64,000 nucleotides of DNA from Liolophura sinensis (Eukaryota; Mollusca; Polyplacophora; Chitonida; Chitonidae): contig NC_088306.1 in NCBI RefSeq assembly GCF_032854445.1, forward strand, positions 29,669,764-29,733,763, in the 5' to 3' direction. The notes under the pieces were generated by a model, which did not search any database, was not told the DNA's origin, and saw only the letters and a program-made list of their open reading frames with translations. Positions 54,318-64,000 of this stretch are shown here, in pieces (position 1 is the first letter of the stretch; each line of letters opens with the position of its first letter). The position numbers and the translations under genes are program-made.

Positions 54318-55078
54318 CAGGCTTGTAACAGGTATTCTACTGCATGTATGTGAATACCTGAGTGATTTGTTACAGGTATTCTACTGCATGTAAGTGAATA
54401 CCTGAGTGATTTGTTACAGGTATTCTACTGCATGTAAGTGAATACCTGAGTGATTTGTTACAGGTATTCTCCTGCATGTATGTGAATACATGAGTGATTT
54501 GTTACAGGTATTCTACTGCATGTAAGTGAATACCTGAGTGATTTGTTACAGGTATTCTACTGCATGTATGTGAATGCCTGAGTGATTTGTTACAGGTATT
54601 CTCCTGCATGTATGTGAATACCTGAGTGATTTGTTACAGGTATTCTACTGCATGTATGTGAATGCCTGAGTGATTTGTTACAGGTATTCTACTGCATGTA
54701 TGTGAATACCTGAGTGATTTGTTACAGGTATTCTCCCGCATGTATGTGAATACCTGAGTGATTTGTTACAGGTATTCTCCTGCATGTATGTGAATACCTG
54801 AGTGATTTGTTACAGGTATTCTACTGCATGTATGTGAATACCTGAGTGATTTGTTACAGGTATTCTCCTGCATGTATGTAAATACCTGAGTGATTTGTTA
54901 CAGATATTCTACTGCATGTAAGTGAATACCTGAGTGATTTGTTACAGGTATTCTCCCGCATGTATGTAAATACCTGAGTGATTTGTTACAGATATTCTAC
55001 TGCATGTAAGTGAATACCTGAGTGATTTGTTACAGGTATTCTCCTGCATGTATGTAAATACCTGAGTGATTTGTCACA
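54318..55078. repeat. 44-bp minisatellite, about 17 copies
   Basis: The unit is TGATTTGTTACAGGTATTCT, ACTGCATGTATGTGAATACC, TGAG. TACTGC/TCCTGC and TATGTG/TAAGTG variants are mixed along the array. Each unit has a TTGTTACAG|GT acceptor-like motif on the plus strand. Confidence 0.95.
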
Positions 55079-55079
55079 G

Positions 55080-57855
55080 ATAATAATAAATTAGTCCTGT
55101 CAACACAGCTGTCCATTCAGGAGATTTTTGCTGATATACATGTTAAGCCTCGATCATAATGAGTGTTAGGACAGTGGAGATATTGTACTCTTGTACCAAT
55201 ACTCTGCTTTTCTCCAGCCATACTACTATACACTACATGTAGGTACATACATGTACATATAGATAAGCTCAAATGTAAGTTCAACCTATTTTTAGTTCTT
55301 TGATGCTGATATAGATGTAAGTACAGATATACATCTACTGACGTGTAATATGCAGTGATTAACTCACTGCCCTGGCCAAATTATTCCTGCTGGTAATAAA
55401 TCAAGGGATCTGGACAGAAATAGATTTCTCACTGTAAGGTGTATCTGACCTTAACCATCAGGAACTACAGGGATTTTTTATGCAGTTTCTTCCTCGCTAA
55501 TCCAATTTGGTTTTGTGGTGAAACAGCATTTTTGGTTAGAATTGAGGCGTATAAATTTCAAACCTTAGAGGATACGTGAAAGGCTTGTTTTTTAACATCA
55601 GCTTTAGCCTTGGAGTGTAAAAATGGTTTTAAACTGGTCAGTCTGGAAATTCAATACCCTACTGTGTTGATGTCAGTCGTCATAGTTATCAAAACTACTT
55701 CATTGTGGGGGGAGAGCCTGAATTTCCAAATATTTTCAACCATTGACAGAAAACACGCATAAAATGGAGGCCTTATTAAGAAATATAAAACATGCCTCAG
55801 TAAGTGGCAATTTTTTTTTTGTCTTTTTCTTTTTGTGGCAAATCTTCCTTCATGTTCCTTAAAACTATACTTGCTGTTTTATGGTACCTTTTCATGTATC
55901 CTTTACATGACAGTGCCAACCCCATCTTACTACAAAGCAAATAATACTTCAGCCCACATTGAAACTTATTTGTACCAATCCTACTGTAACATTGAACAGA
56001 CGTTTGAACAAGTGGCTTCACTGTTATATATGATAATACTAGTTTAGAGGTCAGGGAGTACAAGAGTTTCACCTGTATAACACTACCTCGTTCTCATTAA
56101 CCTGTGCACAGGTATTTACAGCTATTAATGATACTCCAGGTGGAGCGTCTGTGACAGTGTAATGGGGACCATGTGATCAATGGTGCCTTTCATACTGTCT
56201 CCATGAACATGGCTTTGTATTTCCTGTTATAGACAGGTACATATTGATAGAGGTAGAAATTGAGAGATCTATATAAAGCTGAGCCAGGTCAGTGTGAACA
56301 CAGATCAATTGTCTATGATGTGACAAGAAAACACCAAGTCTACATGTGTACATATTTGTGGGATGATGCATGATGCTTGTAATAGAAGGACTATAGGTTT
56401 TACCTCGTATATTACCTGGAATTAAGATAATCCCAGATACTACAGTGTAGTTCAAGGACTTAGTTCAGTTCCAGCTTAGGTCGTAACTCCACCAGTACTC
56501 AGGAGACATCATCTGGATAGTGATAGTCTCACCACCATTGTACCAAACAGGCTTGTTCATGACACAGCTCTGATGATGTCTTTACACCAACTTCAGTAAG
56601 ATGTGCTGTAGAGTCATGCTTTGATTCTGAGCTGTGTCATACCTGTACAATTGGTATATAGTGTGTAGCTACTGTTTGCTTTGATCTTACTGACCAGTGG
56701 ACAAGAGCATTTGTATTGTGGAGATTTGGTAAAAGTGAACATCTCCCCCTTGATGTGATACGCCTGTCTCGTCTGTGTGTTATAAAGGATCTTAGCCTTG
56801 TCGCTTTAGTTACTACAAAGTCAGAGGTATACTGTATATAACTACAGTATGTCAACACTGGATTTATCCCTAAACAGGTAGGTTGGCGACGGTAGATTAA
56901 AATATATACGTAAACATGCGTGCATGTGATTTTCAATATGGTTCTCCAATCTCAAGATAGTTTTGTATTTGTAGGCATAATTGTCAGTAATTGCCCTCGT
57001 GAGTGCTAAACTTCATTTCATCCATGAATGTCTGATGAATAATTCACACGTAAACAATGGTAATCACTACATACATGTATGGTAACTGAAGATCTAATGG
57101 GGAATTTCCAGTTCATGCTCTTATGGCTTAACGTAAAAAAAGTCCTACTGTATCATGTAACCTGTCAAAAATGGTAGGAATCTGTTGCGGGATGATATTT
57201 ACTACTACATGGATGTCTGAAAAAAGTTGGGCAAAAATTTACCTAGAGTGGATAAACGCTGGAGAAAATTGAGGAGTTGAACGTTTGTATGCTTGAGAAG
57301 TTTCTAAAGTAAAGGGGTGTGACTTGTGCCACTAGAACAGGTTGAGTTAAGTGATTGGTCAATTATTGCCCACAGAGGTTGCTGGCGATTTTTCACTCGT
57401 CGCATGACACAGGAGGAGAACTGTTTCTTCCTTCAACCACAAAAGAGTTTGAACTCAAAACAAATCACTTCTCTGCCATTACACAAGTACTTGTGAACTT
57501 GGATTCTTCAACTCTAAGACTATATAGTACATGTGCTGTACTGTAAGCCTCATGATACATGTGTTGCTTTCTATGTCCATCTTGACATGGAGCTGTGACA
57601 AGGCCATCTGTAGAAATAAACAAACATGGCCTTTGTTCTGATGGTTATCAGAATTTAGGAATGGGATTGAGCTTCTATGATTGAGGCGGAGTCTGATATG
57701 TACTTCAGATGTAATGATTCATGGTGGACTTTTCATCCCTATGATCAACATGTGCCCAAGCATGTGTATCTATGTAATCCTATATTTGATATTGTATGTT
57801 ACATTGTGTACGTCCCTTAGTAAATAAATGAAAATATGAATTAGTTTCTTGATGC
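55080..57855. other. Non-coding, nothing specific
   Basis: No conserved exon or array was recognised on either strand. Confidence 0.45.
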
Positions 57856-57861
57856 TTGATC

Positions 57862-60458
57862 ATAGTTCTGTTACACTATAGGCACTTCAGATACATGAAT
57901 ATCACTATGATCAGTGTACAGTAGTAGTACATGGTTCTATTACATTATGGGCACTTCAGATACATGAATATCACTGTGATCAGTGTACAGTGGTAGTACA
58001 TGGTTCTATTACATTATAGGCACTTCAGATACATGAATATCACTATGATCAGTGTACAGCAGTAGCACATGGTTCTATTACATTATGGGCACTTCAGATA
58101 CATGAATATCACTATGATCAGTGTACAGTAGTAGAACATGGTTCTGTTACATTATGGGCAGTAGAACATGGTTCTATTACATTATGGGCACTTCAGATAC
58201 ATGACTATCATTATGATCAGTGTACAGTAGTAGTACATGGTTCTGTTACATTATGGGCAGTAGTACATGGTTCTATTACATTATGGGCACTTCAGATACA
58301 TGACTATCACTATGATCAGTGTACAGCAGTAGTACATGGTTCTGTTACATTATGGGCACTTCAGATACATGACTATCACTATGATCAGTGTACAGTGGTA
58401 GTACATGGCTCTATTACATTATAGGCACTTCAGATACATGACTATCACTATGATCAGTGTACAGTGGTAGTACATGGTTCTATTACATTATGGGCACTTC
58501 AGATACATGAATATCACTATGATCAGTGTACAGTGGTAGTACATGGTTCTGTTACATTATAGGCACTTCAGATACATGAATATCACTGTGATTAGCATGC
58601 AGTGGTAGCACATGGTTCTATTACATTATGGGCACTTCAGATACATGACTATCACTATGATCAGTGTACAGTGGTAGAACATGGTTCTATTACATTATGG
58701 GCACTTCAGATACATGAATATCACTATGATCAGTGTACAGTAGTAGTACATGGTTCTATTACATTATAGGCACTTCAGATACATGAATATCACTGTGATT
58801 AGCGTGCAGTGGTAGCACATGGTTCTATTACATTATGGGCACTTCAGATACATGAATATCACTATGATCAGTGTACAGTAGTAGAACATGGTTCTGTTAC
58901 ATTATGGGCAGTAGAACATGGTTCTATTACATTATAGGCACTTCAGATACATGAATATCACTATGATCAGTGTACAGCAGTAGTACATGGTTCTATTACA
59001 TTATGAGCACTTCAGATACATGAATATCACTATGATCAGTGTACAGCAGTAGTACATGGTTCTGTTACATTATAGGCACTTCAGATACATGAATATCACT
59101 ATGATCAGTGTACAGCAGTAGTACATGGTTCTGTTACATTATAGGCACTTCAGATACATGAATATCACTATGATCAGTGTACAGTGGTAGTACATGGTTC
59201 TATTACATTATGGGCACTTCAGACACATGACTATCACTATGATCAGTGTACAGTGGTAGTACATGGTTCTATTACATTATGGGCACTTCAGATACATGAA
59301 TATCACTATGATCAGTGTACAGTAGTAGTACATGGTTCTATTACATTATAGGCACTTCAGATACATGAATATCACTGTGATTAGTGTGCAGTGGTAGCAC
59401 ATGGTTCTATTACATTATAGGCACTTCAGATACATGAATATCACTATGATCAGTGTACAGTAGTAGTACATGGTTCTATTACATTATGGGCACTTCAGAT
59501 ACATGAATATCACTATGATCAGCGCACAGTAGTAGTACATGGTTCTATTACATTATAGGCACTTCAGATACATGAATATCACTATGATCAGCGCACAGTA
59601 GTAGTACATGGTTCTATTACATTATAGGCACTTCAGATACATGAATATCACTGTGATTAGTGTACAGTGGTAGCACATGGTTCTATTACATTATGGGCAG
59701 TAGTACATGGTTCTATTACATTATAGGCACTTCAGATACATGAATATCACTATGATCAGTGTACAGTAGTAGTACATGGTTCTATTACATTATAGGCACT
59801 TCAGATACATGAATATCACTGTGATTAGTGTGCAGTGGTAGTACATGGTTCTATTACATTATGGGCAGTAGTACATGGTTCTATTACATTATGGGCACTT
59901 CAGATACATGAATATCACTATGATCAGTGTACAGTAGTAGTACATGGTTCTATTACATTATAGGCACTTCAGATACATGAATATCACTGTGATTAGTGTG
60001 CAGTGGTAGTACATGGTTCTATTACATTATGGGCAGTAGTACATGGTTCCATTACATTATGGGCACTTCAGATACATGAATATCACTATGATCAGTGTAC
60101 AGTAGTAGTACATGGTTCTATTACATTATAGGCACTTCAGATACATGAATATCACTGTGATTAGTGTGCAGTGGTAGCACATGGTTCTATTACATTATAG
60201 GCACTTCAGATACATGAATATCACTATGATCAGTGTACAGTAGTAGTACATGGTTCTATTACATTATGGGCACTTCAGATACATGAATATCACTATGATC
60301 AGCGCACAGTAGTAGAACATGGTTCTATTACATTATGGGCACTTCAGATACATGAATATCACTGTGATTAGCGTGCAGTGGTAGCACTTGGTTCTATTAC
60401 ATTATGGGCACTTCAGATACATGAATATCACTATGATCAGTGCATAGTAGTAGTAGTA
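57862..60458. repeat. 69-bp minisatellite, about 37 copies, with 168-bp higher-order units
   Basis: The unit is TGGTTCTATTACATTATGGG, CACTTCAGATACATGAATAT, CACTATGATCAGTGTACAGT, AGTAGTACA. A 30-bp deletion version (ends GGGCAGTAGTACA, lacking 39 bp) also recurs. Between 59690 and 60060 the order 69+69+30 repeats: GGGCAG occurs at 59695, 59863 and 60031, exactly 168 bp apart. It is the largest array in the window. Confidence 0.97.
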
Positions 60459-60499
60459 CATGTACATACCTACACACTGTACATTTGTGTGGCTGCCTT

Positions 60500-60918
60500 G
60501 TATGATCTGGAGGTTTGTCATGATCACCAGGTGAGGTGTTTCTGATTGTCATGATTAGCATGTGAGGTGCTCCTGATTGTCATGTGAGGTGCTTCTGACT
60601 GTCCTGATCGCCAGGTGAGGTGCATCTGATTGTCATGATCAACATGTGAGGTGCTCCTGATTGTCATTATTGGCATGTGAGGTGCTTCTGACTGTCATGA
60701 TCACCAGGTGAGGTGCTTCTGACTGTCATGATTGGCATGTGAGGTGCTTCTGACTGTCATGATTGGCATGTGAGGTGCTTCTGATTGTCATGATTGGCAT
60801 GTGAGGTGCTTCTGACTGTCATGATCACCAGGTGAGGTGCTTCTGACTGTCATGATCACCAGGTGAGGTGCTTCTGACTGTCATGATCACAAGGTGAGGT
60901 GCTTCTGACTGTCAATCC
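60500..60918. repeat. 31-bp minisatellite, about 13 copies
   Basis: The unit is GAGGTGCTTCTGACTGTCAT, then GATCACCAGGT. GATTGGCATGT alternates with GATCACCAGGT in part of the array. Confidence 0.94.
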
Positions 60919-60919
60919 C

Positions 60920-62110
60920 ATCACATGCTCACTTGGTTATGGCAGAATACACTTTACACAGAATACACAGAATGCAAGTTTAGTCAATTTTAACATTCCT
61001 GTGTCACGCAACAAGACACAGTGTGATGAAGACCTCTTCTATGACGCTACACTATATACACAAGTCTGTGAAGGCCTACGGCTGTAAACATTGCTCAAAC
61101 TTATTCAAATACACAAAATCACGATATTGTCAAAATATAAATAATAAATAGAACATTGCACCGTGTAGGATGAATACCATACAAATTTTTGCTCGTGAAA
61201 GACGGAAATGACAACTCACTCAACCCTGAGACGCTCAACATTTCTGCCTCTCACTCGAAAAATATTTATGAAATTCAACCTTCACTGTGCAGTATCCTTT
61301 GTGTATATGGGCACTGGACCTTAGGGAATGGACCATGGTTCTAACATGAATAATGGACTACACTGAAGTTGTTTTTTAAGTCTGAGTGTTTGCAGTTTGA
61401 CTATGGCTCTACTGCAAGTGACTCCATGTAGTCTGTCATTTAGAATTACATGTATAGTGCAATCAGATAGAACTATTTTGCCAGTTTTAGTCTAGTTGCT
61501 GAAGTTGGAACACGGTTCCACCACAAAGGACTACATCTATATGTTGCCATTTAACCTTACAGACAGGTATCACCATGGCCTCCATGCATGTTAACCTCGA
61601 GGTTGTGGTTTTGTCTGTTCATTTGTATGTCATAGTCGGCTATTTGTGCTTTCATGTATTAGTCTGGATGGGAGGAGTTGCATAACATGTACATGCACGT
61701 TTGCAGCACCACTTGTACCTGCACATTTACCAGTATTCTACGTTTACAGTTACCAGTATTCTACGTGTACATTTACCAGTAAATACATGTCTCTAAATTA
61801 CAGTCTTAGAGTGTATGGTGCAGTGAGAACATGCAGGGTTAGGCCCCCTGTTGACTTTACCATGACCAGCTTGCTGAGTGAGGGTTCTCTGTGTTATCAT
61901 TGCATGGCTCACTGCAGTAGATGTATAACCCAGATGACTCACTGTTTATCAGTGTGTGTGTGTGTGTGTGTGTGTACATGGTAACACAGGAAGCTCCTCC
62001 CCCCTCCCCCCCCCCCCCCCCCAACAGCAGATAAGACATGATATACTGGGCCAGGAGGGAGTTGAGTACAGCTGTAAAATCACAGAAATATTTCAGAGTG
62101 CATGTGCTGC
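60920..62110. other. Non-coding, with GT and C runs
   Basis: No exon was recognised. A (GT)n run lies at 61951-61974 and a C run at about 62001-62022. Confidence 0.5.
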
Positions 62111-62124
62111 TTGCTCTCACAACT

Positions 62125-63432
62125 CCTGTAAACAGGTATACATGTAGGTGCTTTTGTTGCTCACACCTGGATAGTCAGGCAGAACATAACAGGTATACAT
62201 GTAGGTGCTTTTGTTGCTCCAACCTGGATAGTCAGGCAGAACATAACAGGTATACATGTAGGTGCTTTTGTTGCTCCAACCTGGATAGTCAGGCAGAACA
62301 TAACAGGTATACATGTAGGTGCTTTTGTTGCTCACACCTGGGTAGTCAGGCAGAACATAACAAGTATACATGTAGGTTGTTTTGTTGCTCACACCTGGAT
62401 AGTCAGGCAGAACATAACAGGTATACATGTAGGTGCTTTTGTTGCTCACACCTGGGTAGTCAGGCAGAACATAACAGGTATACATGTAGGTGCTTTTGTT
62501 GCTCACACCTGGGTAGTCAGGCAGAACATAACAAGTGTACATGTAGGTACTTTTGTTGCTCACACCTGGGTAGTCAGGCAGAACATAACAAGTATACACG
62601 TAGGTGCTTGTGTTGGTCTCACCTGGATAGTCAGACAGAACATAACAAGTATACATGTAGGTGCTTTTGTTGCTCACACCTGGGTAGTCAGGCAGAACGT
62701 AACAAGTATACATGTAGGTACTTTTGTTGCTCACACCTGGGTAGTCAAGCAGAACATAACAGGTATACATGTTGGTGGTTTTGTTGCTGCAACCTGGGTA
62801 GTCAGGCAGAACATAACAGGTATACATGTAGGTGCTTGTGTTGCTCACACCTGAATAGTAAGGCAGAACATAACAAGTATACACGTAGGTGCTTGTGTTG
62901 GTCTCACCTGGATAGTCAGACAGAACATAACAGGTATACATGTAGGTGCATTTGTTGCTCACACTTGCGTAGTCAGGCAGAACATAACAAGTATAGATGT
63001 AGGTGCTTTTGTTGCTCACACCTGGGTAGTCAGGCAGAACATAACAAGTATACATGTAGGTACTTTTGTTGCTCACACATGGGTAGTCAGGCAGAACATA
63101 ACAGGTATACATGTAGGTACTTTTGTTGGTCACACCTGGGTAGTCAGGCAGAACATAACAAGTATACATGTAGGTACTTTTGTTGGTCACACCTGGGTAG
63201 TCAGGCAGAACATAACAAGTATACATGTAGGTACTTTTGTTGCTCACACCTGGGTAGTCAAGCAGAACATAACAGGTATACATGTAGGTACTTTTGTTGC
63301 TCACACCTGGGTAGTCAGGTATACATTTAGGTACTTTTGTTGCTCACACCTGGGTAGTCAGGCAGAACATAACAGGTATACATGTAGGTACTTTTGTTGG
63401 TCACACCTGGGTAGTCAGGCAGAACATACACT
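62125..63432. repeat. 57-bp minisatellite, about 23 copies
   Basis: The unit is AGGTATACATGTAGGTGCTT, TTGTTGCTCACACCTGGGTA, GTCAGGCAGAACATAAC. One unit near 63318 has lost about 20 bp. As 57 is divisible by 3 and lacks stops, there are open frames of 430 codons (plus, RYTCRCFCCSHLGSQAEHN) and 395 codons (minus, STYMYTCYVLPDYPGVSNK). They overlap each other and have no splice or codon evidence of being genes. Confidence 0.97.
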
Positions 63433-63637
63433 ACATACACAATATGGATTTCGGCATTGGATGATATTCTGAGAACAACAGCTGATAACAGGAAATTATA
63501 GCATGTTGGACAACAGAGCAATCTGTGAACGTCAACAAAACCTGGTTATTGTAGAATACAGTTAGTAACAAAACATTACTAGTTAGTAGTCAAAAAGACA
63601 GAAATGTATGATGGTCTGCTGAATTGGGAACTGATCA

Positions 63638-63838
63638 AAACCTGGTCAAAGGAATAAGTAGGCAAAACTGATCACAAAGGAATAAGCAGGCAAAACTGAT
63701 CACAAAGGAATAAGCAGGCAAAGCTGATGACAAAGGAACAAGTAGGCAAAACTGATCACAAAGGAATAAGCAGGCAAAGCTGATGACAAAGGAACAAGTA
63801 GGCAAAAACTGATCACAAAGGAATAAGTAAGCAAAGAT
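63638..63838. repeat. 27-bp minisatellite, about 7 copies
   Basis: The unit is AAACTGATCACAAAGGAATA, then AGCAGGC. GCTGATGAC and AACAAGTAGGC variants alternate. Confidence 0.93.
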
Positions 63839-64000
63839 GAACACATTCTGATAGATTGAAGAATCTTGATGAAAGGAATATGGTCACAATACATGTCATT
63901 CATTCACTTGATCAAAATCAATAATACAGGCCACTGATTTCGCATCCTAGCCACATGCATTTGTACAGACTTTTTTCTTTTAACTGAATGTTGCTCTTGT

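Noticed and set aside
54318-55078. Array of splice acceptors (TTACAG|GT in each 44-bp unit)
   Set aside because: The motif is short and lacks a good pyrimidine tract, and no open frame follows. It is most likely chance amplified by the repeat.

Overview
The window is nuclear DNA from an animal, most likely a mollusc (bivalve or gastropod). It has short conserved exons with GT-AG introns, two tRNA-derived SINE families, and tandem repeats everywhere. One SINE family has a 3' part resembling SINEs that I associate with molluscan genomes; I could not check this against a database, so the phylum is an inference. Almost all of the long open frames are by-products of tandem repeats, not genes.

Two genes can be reconstructed exon by exon, and they stand head to head. 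On the minus strand, ZRSR2 (U2AF35-related 3' splice-site factor) runs from its start codon at 25911 to its stop at 10172. It has ten coding exons in consistent phase, giving 591 residues: coiled coil, CCCH zinc finger, U2AF-homology motif, second CCCH zinc finger, long RS domain. On the plus strand, a MOSPD1/MOSPD3-type membrane protein starts at 27364 and ends at 34387, with a canonical AATAAA at 34606. Its MSP domain and first membrane segment are clear. One small exon just before the last one could not be found. The roughly 450 bp between the ZRSR2 start codon and a strong plus-strand donor at 26366 is probably a shared promoter.

Positions 1-3560 hold two possible 3'-terminal exons of an unrecognised plus-strand gene that enters from the left. 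From 3.6 to 10 kb there are only repeats. A possible non-coding first exon ends at 36997 (plus strand) and a possible start-codon exon lies at 51389-51429. They suggest that the right half (37-64 kb) is the long 5' intron region of another plus-strand gene, but no conserved coding exon was recognised there.

The striking property is the tandem repeats. I count more than twenty unrelated minisatellite arrays, with units of 14-96 bp. Six of the nine ZRSR2 introns carry an array and most arrays have a different sequence. Several show higher-order structure (410 bp, 92 bp and 168 bp). The 51-bp unit in ZRSR2 intron 5 matches sequence at and beside the end of an inverted-repeat element at 43071-43275, which suggests how that minisatellite began. 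I found no CRISPR array, no rRNA, no intact tRNA gene and no coding sequence of a virus or autonomous transposon.
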